Below are positions 14,419 through 23,201 of a DNA stretch of 47,073 nucleotides, piece after piece. The translations under genes and the position numbers were made by a program. Each line of letters starts with the position of its first letter. The first letter of the stretch is position 1. The notes below the pieces were generated by a model. The model was not told the DNA's origin. It saw only the letters and a program-made list of their open reading frames with translations, and ran no database searches. Origin of the DNA: UBA1351 sp964627665 (GTDB taxonomy: Bacteria > Bacillota > Clostridia > Lachnospirales > Vallitaleaceae); contig CAZVKG010000023.1 in the NCBI GenBank assembly GCA_964627665.1, forward strand, positions 1 through 47,073, read 5' to 3'.

Positions 14419-15705
14419 TTATATTTCTTGAGGAAGAATTTTGTTTACAATAACACCAACCACAGCTGCAATGGCTAATCCACTCAAGGTAATTGTTCCG
14501 ATTGTAAGTCCTGCAGAACCGATTCCGATACCAAGAACAAGGATTAAAGCTGAGATGATTAGATTACGGCTATGTGAAAAATCAAGATCCGCATTAATTA
14601 AAATACGAACACCAACAGATGCAATCATACCAAATAAAATAATACTAACACCACCCATTACTGGGCCTGGAATAGTACGAAGTAATGCAGCTAAATGTCC
14701 AATCATACTAAATACAATAGCAAATACAGCTGCGATACGTAATATTTTTGGGTCATATACTTTGGTAACAGCAAGAACACCTGTATTTTCTGAATATGTG
14801 GTATTTGCTGGTCCTCCAATAAATCCGGCGAAAACAGTGGCTACTCCATCGCCAAGCATTGTTCTATGAATACCTGGGTCAACCAAGAAGTTCTTACCTA
14901 CGACAGCACCATTAGTTGTTATATCACCAATATGCTCAATAAATACAACAAAGGCAATCGGTGCAATAGCTAAAATAGATTCAATATTGAAATTTGGAGG
15001 TGTAAGAAGTTTTTCTCTAAAATAGGTGTTGCTCAGTGAAAAGAATTCAATATTTTGTAAAGCGCTAAAATCATAGATTCCAAGAATAATAGAAGCAATA
15101 TATCCAACGATAACAGATATTAGTATTGGAACTAACTTGAAGAATCCTTTGAAGAATATAGAAACAGTAATCATAGTTATAACAACAACGGATGAGATAA
15201 TGACGAACTTAAGATCTAAAGTCCCATTATTATAGAAGGCACTATTAATGGCAACCGGTGAAAGGTTGAGTCCGATGACCATAATAATCGGTCCGGTTAC
15301 AATCGGTGGGAATAATTTTTTGACAGCATCAACGCCAATAAAACGAATAATTAAGGCGATAATGGCATATACAATACCTGCCACAATAACTCCACCTTTT
15401 ACATTGGCTAGATTTTCTAAATAATATGCACTGTTTTCAGGACTTGTTAAAGCAGCTAATTCAAGCCCATCTGGATTTAAGGTAACCGCAATGGCTCCTA
15501 TAAATGCAAAACTGGATCCTAAAAAGACAGGTACTTTTCCTTGTGCACATAGATGAAAGAGTAATGTACCTACTCCGGCTGCTAATAATGCTATAGCTGG
15601 GTCTAGTCCGGTTAAAAACGGAACGAGTACTGTTGCCCCAAACATAGCTAAAACGTGTTGTAATCCTAGAATTAATTTTTTTCCTGTTGAAATGTTACTT
15701 GTCAT
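14419..15705 (-). CDS. uraA: Uracil permease
   Basis: A 428-residue nucleobase-cation symporter-2 family protein with about 14 membrane segments. It shows the family start (LQHVLAMFGATVLVPFLTGL), the substrate-site glutamates in VVFIEHIGD and SENTGV, and GPANTTYSENTG. It imports uracil with protons. It follows pyrR by 24 bp in the same operon, the usual salvage arrangement in Firmicutes, and is under the attenuator upstream of pyrR. Called pyrP in Bacillus. Confidence 0.92.
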   Translation of the reverse strand: MTSNISTGKKLILGLQHVLAMFGATVLVPFLTGLDPAIALLAAGVGTLLFHLCAQGKVPVFLGSSFAFIGAIAVTLNPDGLELAALTSPENSAYYLENLANVKGGVIVAGIVYAIIALIIRFIGVDAVKKLFPPIVTGPIIMVIGLNLSPVAINSAFYNNGTLDLKFVIISSVVVITMITVSIFFKGFFKLVPILISVIVGYIASIILGIYDFSALQNIEFFSLSNTYFREKLLTPPNFNIESILAIAPIAFVVFIEHIGDITTNGAVVGKNFLVDPGIHRTMLGDGVATVFAGFIGGPANTTYSENTGVLAVTKVYDPKILRIAAVFAIVFSMIGHLAALLRTIPGPVMGGVSIILFGMIASVGVRILINADLDFSHSRNLIISALILVLGIGIGSAGLTIGTITLSGLAIAAVVGVIVNKILPQEI

Positions 15706-15729
15706 GATAATCCTCCTATAATTCTTATT

Positions 15730-16248
15730 TTATTGTAAAACCACACGGTCTTCACCATCGACTTCATCGAAATGTACATGGACAATTTCGCTTGTTGAGG
15801 TTGGTACATTTTTTCCAACAAAATCCGGACGTAAGGGTAACTCTCGATGACCACGATCAATGAGGGCTGCGAATTGGATTTTGTTTGGTCGGCCTTGATC
15901 AATGATAGCTTCGATTGCTGCACGACAGGTACGTCCTGTGAAAACCACATCATCAACAATAATAACCGTTTTGCTTTTGACATCAATCTGATCTAATTGA
16001 TTGATTACGGGACGTTCAGATTTGCGTTGCAAATCATCGCGATAAAAAGTGATATCAATGGTTCCGACAGGTAATCGAATGCCTTCAATATCTTCAATGC
16101 GTTGAACGATTCGGGATGCTAATGGGACACCTCGCGTTTTCACACCAATAATAACCAAATTATCCGTGCCCTTATTTTTTTCAATAATTTCATGAGATAT
16201 TCGTGTGATTGCACGACGAATGGCTTGGTCATCCATTAAAATTTTCAT
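15730..16248 (-). CDS. pyrR: Bifunctional pyr operon regulator / uracil phosphoribosyltransferase
   Basis: The start is ATG 16248. The longer frame to 16287 would read through the attenuator hairpin and is rejected. The 172-residue protein has the PRPP-binding signature VIIVDDVVFTGRT (95-107) and the PyrR-type start MKILMDDQAIRRAITRI. PyrR binds UMP and then an RNA hairpin, exposing a terminator. Its own leader carries such a hairpin (16314-16333) and terminator (16249-16273), so autoregulation is expected. Confidence 0.92.
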   Translation of the reverse strand: MKILMDDQAIRRAITRISHEIIEKNKGTDNLVIIGVKTRGVPLASRIVQRIEDIEGIRLPVGTIDITFYRDDLQRKSERPVINQLDQIDVKSKTVIIVDDVVFTGRTCRAAIEAIIDQGRPNKIQFAALIDRGHRELPLRPDFVGKNVPTSTSEIVHVHFDEVDGEDRVVLQ

Positions 16249-16273
16249 AAAAAAAACTCCTCTTTTGAGAAGT
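16249..16273 (-). terminator. pyrR leader attenuator terminator
   Basis: Minus strand: ACTTCTC, loop AAAA, GAGGAGT, then eight T directly before the pyrR ATG. One G-T pair makes the stem continuous. The GAGGAG of the 3' arm is also the pyrR ribosome binding site, so folding would both stop transcription and hide the site. Confidence 0.75.
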
Positions 16274-16313
16274 ATAAAGTTTGACAAAATAAACCTATAG
16301 ACATGTCAATCTT

Positions 16314-16333
16314 TATAGTCTCTCTGTACTATA
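16314..16333 (-). promoter_or_regulatory. PyrR-binding loop (anti-antiterminator hairpin)
   Basis: On the minus strand TATAGT and ACTATA pair perfectly around the loop ACAGAGAG. This fits the known PyrR-binding loop core (CAGAGAG within a purine-rich loop). Downstream, AAAGATTGACA (16303-16313) and TGTCAAACTTT (16277-16287) pair at 10 of 11 positions and probably form the competing structure. Confidence 0.65.
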
Positions 16334-16350
16334 TTAAAGATTTCTATAAT

Positions 16351-16379
16351 AAGATATCATAAAAGAATACGATTGTAAA
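16351..16379 (-). promoter_or_regulatory. pyrR-uraA promoter
   Basis: Minus strand TTTACA (16374-16379), 17-nt spacer, TATCTT (16351-16356). The start point near 16344 gives a leader of about 95 nt that holds the PyrR loop and terminator. It lies directly after the rluD stop. Confidence 0.6.
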
Positions 16380-16385
16380 GAAAAA

Positions 16386-17297
16386 TTATCTTTTTCGTAA
16401 TATTTCTAAAATATGTTGGAAATCATCCGGTGGATCTACGGAAAATTTCATGAATTCATGGGTCTTTGGATGTATGAATCCTAATTCTTTTGCGTGGAGC
16501 ATTTGCCCTTTTTTTGCAAATGGAGATTTTGACGGTCCATATACCGGATCGCCAACGAGAGGGTTTCCTATACTTGTCATATGAACACGTATTTGATGGG
16601 TTCTGCCTGTTTCTAGAGTTAACGCCACATAGGTATACTGATTTTGATCTAAGCGTTCAATCACTTGATAATGTGTCCTTGCTTCTTTTCCGTTGCGTTC
16701 ATTAATGGCCATTTTTTTGCGATCATGCGGGGAGCGTCCGATGGGGGCGTCAATCATTCCTTCATCGTGAATAATGTTATTATATACAATGGCCTCATAA
16801 AGACGATGACTTGAATGGTCTTTCAGCTGAGCAGCAATGGACTGATGAGCCAAGTCGGTTTTACAGATCACTAATAGCCCGGTCGTATCTTTGTCAATCC
16901 GATGAACTATTCCGGGGCGAATCACCCCATTTATGGTCGAAAGTCTATTCTTGCAATGATACATAATACCATTAACCAGCGTGTTTTCATAATTACCGGG
17001 CGCAGGATGAACGACAACGCCTCTTTCTTTATTAATCACAAGGAGATCATCATCTTCATAAATAATATCTAGCGGCATTTCAAAGGGTTTAACATCAAGA
17101 GGTTTAGGTTCTATGTTATCAATGTGAATAATATCCCCTGTTTTTAGCTGATGATTTGCTTTGATTGCTTTACCTTCAATGGTCACAAGACCATCTTGTA
17201 TGATTTTTTGAATATATGATCGCGTGTATTGTTCATAACAGGATGTCAAAAACTTATCGACGCGTATAGATTCTTGATTGGTATATTGAAATTCCAT
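16386..17297 (-). CDS. rluD: RluD-type large-subunit pseudouridine synthase
   Basis: A 303-residue protein with an N-terminal S4 RNA-binding domain (about 10-70) and an RluA-type catalytic domain. The catalytic Asp135 is in VHRIDKDTTG. Further family motifs are VINKERGVVVHPAPG and the C-terminal LETGRTHQIRVHM. Members modify uridines in 23S rRNA helix 69 or similar sites. It starts just after the lspA stop, the common lspA-rluD pair of Firmicutes. The exact target site cannot be read from sequence. Confidence 0.9.
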   Translation of the reverse strand: MEFQYTNQESIRVDKFLTSCYEQYTRSYIQKIIQDGLVTIEGKAIKANHQLKTGDIIHIDNIEPKPLDVKPFEMPLDIIYEDDDLLVINKERGVVVHPAPGNYENTLVNGIMYHCKNRLSTINGVIRPGIVHRIDKDTTGLLVICKTDLAHQSIAAQLKDHSSHRLYEAIVYNNIIHDEGMIDAPIGRSPHDRKKMAINERNGKEARTHYQVIERLDQNQYTYVALTLETGRTHQIRVHMTSIGNPLVGDPVYGPSKSPFAKKGQMLHAKELGFIHPKTHEFMKFSVDPPDDFQHILEILRKR

Positions 17298-17762
17298 CTA
17301 AATCTCCAAATCTCTATATTTTGTAAGTAATAAAATCATAAGTAAAACGGCTGAACAGGTTACATAAATATCTGCAACATTAAAAACCGGAAATTCAAAC
17401 CAGTAAAAATGTAACATATCAACGACAAAAGATAAACGAATACGGTCAATTAGATTACCGATGGCACCTGCTATTATAAACAAAGATAAAATATGTAAGG
17501 GCTTATATCTAGGCGTAATCGGTAATTTACTTTTAAAATAGAGTATGACAGCTAAAATAACAATAACCAAAACAGATAAGATGAGGGTTGCATCTTGAAA
17601 CATACCAAATGCCGCACCGGTGTTTTCAACATAGGTCAACTCAAACACGCCATCAATAATTGTGATCGCTTGATTTCCATTGGCGAGATGTTGTATGGTT
17701 AATAACTTGGTCCATTGGTCGATACCAACAAGAATGATGACAAAAATAATTTCGAATATCAT
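17298..17762 (-). CDS. lspA: Lipoprotein signal peptidase (signal peptidase II)
   Basis: A 154-residue membrane protease with four helices. The catalytic aspartates are Asp115 (SFVVDMLHFYW) and Asp131 (FNVADIYV), with the conserved IDQWTK at 14-19 and ENTGAAFG at 46-53. It cleaves prolipoproteins such as the four encoded in this window. It sits 12 bp after aroB and abuts rluD. Confidence 0.93.
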   Translation of the reverse strand: MIFEIIFVIILVGIDQWTKLLTIQHLANGNQAITIIDGVFELTYVENTGAAFGMFQDATLILSVLVIVILAVILYFKSKLPITPRYKPLHILSLFIIAGAIGNLIDRIRLSFVVDMLHFYWFEFPVFNVADIYVTCSAVLLMILLLTKYRDLEI

Positions 17763-17773
17763 AGAAACTCCTT

Positions 17774-18868
17774 CTAGTTTATTATTACATCCATTACTTG
17801 ATTAATGGTATGTTGATCAATTTTTTCCTTACTTAAAAAGCTTTCACCAAGAGCACTTAACAAAGCAAAAACGATACGATGATGTGTTGTTTTCTTATCA
17901 TAGAACATTTCTTGATATAATAAATCATGTTGAAGATCGCTTGCATAGATGGGCAATTCATAGGCCTTAATCAAGGCAAGTCCTTTTTTGACATCATCCG
18001 ATGATATTAAGCCTAATTGTCTTGATAATTCTAAAGCGCCATGCATGCCAATGGCAACACATTCTCCATGAAGATATTCAAAATTCTTTAAGCGTTCGAT
18101 ACTGTGTCCAAAGGTATGTCCAAAATTCAAAAGCGCTCGAACCCCATGCTCTTTTTCATCTTCGTCGACAACCGATTTTTTAATGGCACAGGATTGATAG
18201 ATCATTTCAATTAAGACATCTGTATCGAGTGCTTTAATCTGTTCAACATTATCGAATAAAAAATCATAGTATTTTGAATCTTTAATCAAGGCATGCTTTA
18301 TAACTTCAGCCATACCAGCCATAAATTCTCTTCGAGGTAATGTCTGTAATGTATTGACGTTAATATAGACAAGCATGGGTTGGTAAAATGCGCCGACGAT
18401 ATTTTTATATCCATTAAAATCCACACCAGTCTTTCCACCAATGCTACTATCGACTTGAGCCAGCAATGATGTAGGAATTTGGATAAAGTCAACACCGCGC
18501 ATGTATGTAGCGGCAGTATAACCGGCCATATCCCCTGCCACTCCTCCGCCTAAGGCGATGATTAAAGTGCCCCTATCAGATCCATGTTCAATCAAGTCTT
18601 GATAAAAGCTTTCAATTGTTTTTAATGTTTTATAATGCTCTCCCGGTATAAAGGAAGAAACGATAATCTCACGTTCAAAGCTAGAAAGTTCATCGATGAT
18701 TTCTTGTGTATACAGTGGATTCACATGATCATCTGTAATGATAACGAATTTACTATATGTTTTTTCAAGTGAGTCAATGGCATCTGTCAAAAAATCAAAT
18801 CCTGTCGTAAAGTATATCGGGTAATTACGACTACTCGTATTGACGGTCATCATCTTCGGCGATGTCAT
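17774..18868 (-). CDS. aroB: 3-dehydroquinate synthase
   Basis: The start ATG 18868 has GGAGGAG 6 nt upstream; the frame reaches TTG 18874. The 364-residue NAD-dependent enzyme converts DAHP to 3-dehydroquinate in the shikimate pathway. It has the glycine-rich GGGVAGDMAGYTAATYMRG, the IPTSLLAQVDSSIGGKTG block, the Zn ligands in NFGHTFGHSIE and HGECVAIGM. It overlaps the 3' end of divIVA by 38 bp. Other aro genes are not nearby, so aroB here is a stray inside a division and lipoprotein cluster. Confidence 0.93.
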   Translation of the reverse strand: MTSPKMMTVNTSSRNYPIYFTTGFDFLTDAIDSLEKTYSKFVIITDDHVNPLYTQEIIDELSSFEREIIVSSFIPGEHYKTLKTIESFYQDLIEHGSDRGTLIIALGGGVAGDMAGYTAATYMRGVDFIQIPTSLLAQVDSSIGGKTGVDFNGYKNIVGAFYQPMLVYINVNTLQTLPRREFMAGMAEVIKHALIKDSKYYDFLFDNVEQIKALDTDVLIEMIYQSCAIKKSVVDEDEKEHGVRALLNFGHTFGHSIERLKNFEYLHGECVAIGMHGALELSRQLGLISSDDVKKGLALIKAYELPIYASDLQHDLLYQEMFYDKKTTHHRIVFALLSALGESFLSKEKIDQHTINQVMDVIIN

Positions 18869-19394
18869 CTTCAACTCCTCCTTCTAGTTCTTCCTCTATT
18901 CTACGAACTTCATCCATAGCTTGATTCGAAATAATATCATTTTGTCGAATCTCGAGTTCATTGCGATCAACCATTTCCATTTGTGCCCTTAAAAACTGAC
19001 GAATTTGAATCTTTGAAGCATCATAGGCCTTAATTAGGGATTGGCGAGATTGATCAATTTGATGAATCTCCTCTTTTGCTTCTTTAATAATCTTCTCAGC
19101 ATTAATTTCAGCTTCTTTTTCGATACTCTCTGCTTTACTTCTAGCAGCAGTACGTGTCTCTTCAGCTGTTTTTTCAGCAAGTAAAAGGGTGTTTTGTAAT
19201 GTGTTTTCAATAGTTTTGTAATATTGAATACCCTCGTTGAGCATATTAATTTTATCTTTCATTTCAATATTTTCTTTGTAAATTTTTTCATAGCTTGTTA
19301 GAATCTCATTCATAAACTGTTTTACTTCTGATTTGCTATATCCACCAAGGGACGAACTAAACTCTTTTGACTCAATATCTAATGGTGTTAACAT
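18831..19394 (-). CDS. divIVA: DivIVA family polar/septal scaffold protein
   Basis: 187 residues. The N-terminal membrane-curvature binding segment is typical (LTPLDIESKEFSSSLGGYSK), then a long coiled coil (about 40-150) and an acidic tail ending DDDRQYE. DivIVA marks curved membrane at the septum and poles. It follows ylmH by 9 bp in the ylm cluster, its usual place, and overlaps aroB. Confidence 0.9.
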   Translation of the reverse strand: MLTPLDIESKEFSSSLGGYSKSEVKQFMNEILTSYEKIYKENIEMKDKINMLNEGIQYYKTIENTLQNTLLLAEKTAEETRTAARSKAESIEKEAEINAEKIIKEAKEEIHQIDQSRQSLIKAYDASKIQIRQFLRAQMEMVDRNELEIRQNDIISNQAMDEVRRIEEELEGGVEDDIAEDDDRQYE

Positions 19395-19403
19395 GTGTAC
19401 CTC

Positions 19404-20171
19404 CTATATATATTGTAGTATAGTAATCCATATTCTTCCTTTTTTTGTGGTGTTTCCAATGGTTTGAATTTTAAATTTACCTTTGCCACGAACCGAAATA
19501 ATATCCTTTTCATTCATGACATGATGCCGTTTTGTTATTTCTTCCTGATTCACCCGAACAGACCCTTTTAGAATGTAGTGTTGGCATTCTGTTCGAGATG
19601 TATTTAACATTGCTTTCATAATATTATCTAGTCTCAGCGAAGACACTGTCGTTGAAATTTCTTTGGCTTTTGGTGCTAAGCTTTTCAAAAAAATCCAATC
19701 TGTGATGAATGAACATGTGACTGCATAATGCCCTACGAATAAAAGCTGATCTGTAAGCAGGTTACCGATACGTTCATGACACAAAAAATACGCAGCGTTT
19801 TCATTGAAAATAATATCACCAAATAGTCTGCGATCAACCCCTTGCCCTAATAAGGAACCGAGTAAATCACGATGATTAAAAGGGATTAAGGATTCATCGC
19901 ATGTTCGCACTTGAATAACAACGACGGGGAACAAAGTCATATAATCGTCTTCGATATAGTTCAAGAATGATTTTGGAAAAAAACCAATCATTCGTCGTTC
20001 GTCATCATGAAAAACGTGAGACTCTATGGCGATTAAATCGTCATCCATTGCTTGGAATGTTTGCCGATATATAGATAATTGATGTAAATCCAAAAAGTCT
20101 GTGAATTCCAGGTATTGAAACTCATGCGCACGATGTATTTTCTCATGAATCTGGTTAATAAATTGTTTCAT
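19404..20171 (-). CDS. ylmH: YlmH, RNA-binding S4 domain protein
   Basis: A 255-residue protein. The N-terminal part (FLDLHQLSIYRQTF region, GFFPKSFLNYIEDDYMTLFP, LGSLLGQGVDRRLFGDI) is the YlmH-specific domain, and residues about 180-250 are an S4 RNA-binding domain (RLDNIMKAMLNTSR, then KGSVRVNQEEI). Recent work links YlmH to rescue of stalled 50S subunits. It overlaps yggT by 4 nt (ATGA), so translation is coupled. Confidence 0.88.
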   Translation of the reverse strand: MKQFINQIHEKIHRAHEFQYLEFTDFLDLHQLSIYRQTFQAMDDDLIAIESHVFHDDERRMIGFFPKSFLNYIEDDYMTLFPVVVIQVRTCDESLIPFNHRDLLGSLLGQGVDRRLFGDIIFNENAAYFLCHERIGNLLTDQLLFVGHYAVTCSFITDWIFLKSLAPKAKEISTTVSSLRLDNIMKAMLNTSRTECQHYILKGSVRVNQEEITKRHHVMNEKDIISVRGKGKFKIQTIGNTTKKGRIWITILQYI

Positions 20172-20449
20172 CGAATAAACCTTAGTAGATAGGATTGCAT
20201 TAACTGAAGAAAGATAAACGCAATTAAAGGAGAAATATCGAGAATCATTCCTCCTTTTCTTCCACCAAAAATAGAAGCATCAATTAGCCTTCGTATAGGT
20301 GCTAAAATTGGCTCTGTCAGCGTATACAAGACTTCAATAAAAACATTATTCGGGTTTAACCTAAACCAAGATAGAATAACCCTTAAAAACAAAATCATTT
20401 GCATGATATATAAAGCATAATAGATTGCTGTCAATAATAAATTGGTCAT
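20168..20449 (-). CDS. yggT: YggT family membrane protein
   Basis: 93 residues with two hydrophobic regions. The YGGT motif region reads LRVILSWFRLNPNN, followed by LTEPILAPIRRLID and a terminal ISPLIAFIFLQLM. In Gram-positives the protein (YlmG) supports division and membrane organisation. It lies between sepF and ylmH as in most Firmicutes. Confidence 0.9.
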   Translation of the reverse strand: MTNLLLTAIYYALYIMQMILFLRVILSWFRLNPNNVFIEVLYTLTEPILAPIRRLIDASIFGGRKGGMILDISPLIAFIFLQLMQSYLLRFIR

Positions 20450-20495
20450 ATTCTGCCTCCTAATATTCTGTCATTTTATGTCTCCATGCAAAGTA

Positions 20496-20972
20496 CTACT
20501 TGTCCCAACGGATAATCCCATTTGATTTTAATTCTTCTTGAAAGTCGCCAAGTATATCAACGTTTTCAGGAGCGATTAAAAAAATATTATTGGTTACACG
20601 TTGCATGTTACCATCAAGCGTATAACATGAGCCACTTACAAAATCCATAATACGTTGTGCAATCTCATGTTCTATATTCTCTAGGTTAATTATGCATGGT
20701 TTTTTTGATTTAATGTGATCACAAATTTCTTGAGCTTCATCATAAGAGGTCGGTTGCATAACAACAACTTCCATTTGAATATTTGCCTGTAAATTCATGA
20801 CTTTTGATTTACCTCCGGTGTAGGCTTTAAAATTACGTGGTTCTTCTTTTCTGACAGGTTGAGGAACTCCGGTAAATGTATTAAACTCATCACTATCTAA
20901 ATCCATTTCCTGTTCATCTTCGTAATCATTTAATTTCATTATATCCATTACTTTATCAAATAGTTTTGCCAT
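20496..20972 (-). CDS. sepF: Cell division protein SepF
   Basis: 158 residues: an N-terminal amphipathic membrane-targeting helix (AKLFDKVMDIMKL), a variable acidic linker, and the SepF core at about 65-150 (VVMQPTSYDEAQEICDHIKS, INLENIEHEIAQRIMDFVSG, FLIAPENVDI). SepF tethers FtsZ to the membrane. It follows yggS by 22 bp. Confidence 0.93.
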   Translation of the reverse strand: MAKLFDKVMDIMKLNDYEDEQEMDLDSDEFNTFTGVPQPVRKEEPRNFKAYTGGKSKVMNLQANIQMEVVVMQPTSYDEAQEICDHIKSKKPCIINLENIEHEIAQRIMDFVSGSCYTLDGNMQRVTNNIFLIAPENVDILGDFQEELKSNGIIRWDK

Positions 20973-20994
20973 AAGGTCACCTTTCTATTTCCTT

Positions 20995-21699
20995 CTATGA
21001 ATTATAATTTCGCTCTCCAAAAATTCCTGTGCCCACACGAATATGTGTAGCGCCTTCTTCTATGGCAATTTCATAATCTCCCGTCATTCCCATAGATAGA
21101 ATACTCATATTAACATTATCAATGTTTTTACTTTTTATGTCAATAAGTAATTCGCCTAATTGTCGAAAAACAGAACGATTCTCTTCCGGATTATCTACAT
21201 AGGGTGCAATGGTCATCAATCCTTTTAAATGTAAATTGCTATAAGTGGCAATATCTCGAACCGTTTGCTCAACGTCAGTTAGTATAACACCTTGCTTGCT
21301 ATCTTCTTCACTCACATTCACTTGTAATAGGATATTGACATTACATTCTTTTTTTTCAGCTTGTTTGTTTAACTGACGTGCAAGTTTTAATGAGTCGACA
21401 GAATGGATTAATTCACATGTATTTAACACATACTTAATTTTGTTACTTTGTAAATGTCCAATCATATGCCATTTTACCGGATCAGTAATACTCTTTGTTT
21501 TGTCACGGATTTCCTGGGGTTTATTTTCTCCAAAAGATGTCATACCTAATTCAATGGCTGTTTTAATCATTTCAATAGGCTTGGTTTTAGATACCGCAAT
21601 TAAAGTAATATCTTCAGGATTACGTCCACTTCGTTGACACGCATTTTCAATGTTACACAGAACTTGTTGATAGTTTTCTTCTAATTGTTTTTTCGTCAT
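20995..21699 (-). CDS. yggS: YggS family pyridoxal phosphate homeostasis protein
   Basis: 234 residues of the alanine-racemase-like PLP-binding barrel. The PLP lysine is Lys38 in LIAVSKTKP, with FGENKPQEI, WHMIGHLQSNK and SMGMTGDYEIAIEEG following. It binds PLP and keeps free PLP and amino-acid pools balanced; no enzymatic activity is known. Usual neighbour of sepF. Confidence 0.92.
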   Translation of the reverse strand: MTKKQLEENYQQVLCNIENACQRSGRNPEDITLIAVSKTKPIEMIKTAIELGMTSFGENKPQEIRDKTKSITDPVKWHMIGHLQSNKIKYVLNTCELIHSVDSLKLARQLNKQAEKKECNVNILLQVNVSEEDSKQGVILTDVEQTVRDIATYSNLHLKGLMTIAPYVDNPEENRSVFRQLGELLIDIKSKNIDNVNMSILSMGMTGDYEIAIEEGATHIRVGTGIFGERNYNS

Positions 21700-21713
21700 A
21701 TAAACACATCCTT

Positions 21714-23201
21714 TTATTTTAATGTTGTAAATTCTTCGATTCCACTGCTGTCTGCAACTATTTTATCATAAAGTCCAACACTATAGCGTAATTGGGACTC
21801 AATAATTCTAAAATCTTTATCTTCATATACCGTTTCTATACGTCTAAAATCTGTATATCCTTTATTCACAACATAGACACCTTCAATTGTAATCGGATTT
21901 TCTAATAAATAGGTTTCCATATCACTAACGGTTGCATTCGGATCAAGAACATATAATATTTTATCGTGCGTATTTAACTTTACTTCTTGGTCGATACTTC
22001 GCACATAGGAAAACTCACCATCAACGTAATACTCTTTTATATCAATGGGAATTAGCTCTTGCTGTGATGTATCTTCCTTGGAATAAATGCTTTTTTGTAT
22101 TTGATAGGTGCCTTTATTATATTGTATAGCACTCTTAGGTACTTTATATACATCTTTTGTCGTGATAGCCTCATTCGGAATTTTTAACCCATCAAATTGA
22201 TTATATATAATTTTATAGTCAATTTTACGATCAGAAAAAAACAAATTAAAATATCGATCCAGTTCGTATACGGCAAATATCTTGTCTCCATCACGATATG
22301 TACGGTGCACTCTAACATCGACACGTATGTTTTTAGTTGGAAAGAAAATACTTACATATGAACGGTCTTCTAAATGTTTTTCGCAATATGGATCAATTTC
22401 TGAAACCAAGTAATATAAATAATTATCGACAATTTTATATAATGGGTCTCCATTTGAAATGGATTGCTTTTTAGTTATGTCAACACTTGTGATATCTCTT
22501 GCAAACAGATTCGAATCAAAGGTGTCAATGGTGACATCCTCAAACCCATCAATAGTATAACTAATGACACCGCTTTTTTCCATTTTATAATAGGTTCCGT
22601 TTTGAAGCTGCTTGTCTTGATTGGCTTGGATTTTTTTTTGTATTTGATCAAAAAGATCTTGGTCTGTAATCATTACTGTTTGAGAAATGTCGTAAAGTGT
22701 TGTTTCAATATTATCTCTCGCAATTGAAGCATAACTTAAATCATTACGCTTTTTTTCGACGACATAGGACCGTACTCGATCCTTCAAAATACTATAATCG
22801 TCAATCGTGTATGTGGCCGCACGATTTAGCTGATTTAAATGCTCATTGACCTGCTCATTGAGAATACGTTCCATCTCTGAATCTTGGTTGATAACGCACA
22901 CATATGTGTTCAAGCGAATCTTATCGCCTTCGGGTACAAAATATTTAACCGGTCCGGAATCATTACTATATACAATATCTTCATTACGCAAGAAGACACC
23001 TTTAAATGATCCTTCGTTTAAAATTTCTCCGGATTCTGCATATACATAATGAATGGTTTCTTTAGTCAGTGAATGGTATACGACAAATAGTAAATAAGCC
23101 ATTAAAATAACATAGGCAATGACGACAAAATTTATATGTTTATTTGCTTTTTCTTCTCTCTTTTTTTTCTTTGCACTCGCTTTATATCGATTATTTTCCA
23201 T
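21714..23201 (-). CDS. HlyD-like membrane protein of the ylm cluster
   Basis: 495 residues with a very basic N-terminus (KASAKKKKREEKANKH), one membrane helix at about 24-45 (INFVVIAYVILMAYLLFVVY) and a large extracellular part. Its layout of beta-barrel, helical hairpin (Q-rich, about 135-210) and barrel again is that of HlyD/RND adaptor-like proteins. No transporter lies nearby. Clostridia often carry such a gene between yggS and a radical SAM gene, so a role in envelope assembly during division is plausible. Its start overlaps the radical SAM gene by 11 bp. Confidence 0.75.
   Translation of the reverse strand: MENNRYKASAKKKKREEKANKHINFVVIAYVILMAYLLFVVYHSLTKETIHYVYAESGEILNEGSFKGVFLRNEDIVYSNDSGPVKYFVPEGDKIRLNTYVCVINQDSEMERILNEQVNEHLNQLNRAATYTIDDYSILKDRVRSYVVEKKRNDLSYASIARDNIETTLYDISQTVMITDQDLFDQIQKKIQANQDKQLQNGTYYKMEKSGVISYTIDGFEDVTIDTFDSNLFARDITSVDITKKQSISNGDPLYKIVDNYLYYLVSEIDPYCEKHLEDRSYVSIFFPTKNIRVDVRVHRTYRDGDKIFAVYELDRYFNLFFSDRKIDYKIIYNQFDGLKIPNEAITTKDVYKVPKSAIQYNKGTYQIQKSIYSKEDTSQQELIPIDIKEYYVDGEFSYVRSIDQEVKLNTHDKILYVLDPNATVSDMETYLLENPITIEGVYVVNKGYTDFRRIETVYEDKDFRIIESQLRYSVGLYDKIVADSSGIEEFTTLK

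Noticed and set aside
16249..16287. Extended PyrR N-terminus
   Set aside because: It would translate through the attenuator hairpin; ATG 16248 gives the usual PyrR start.
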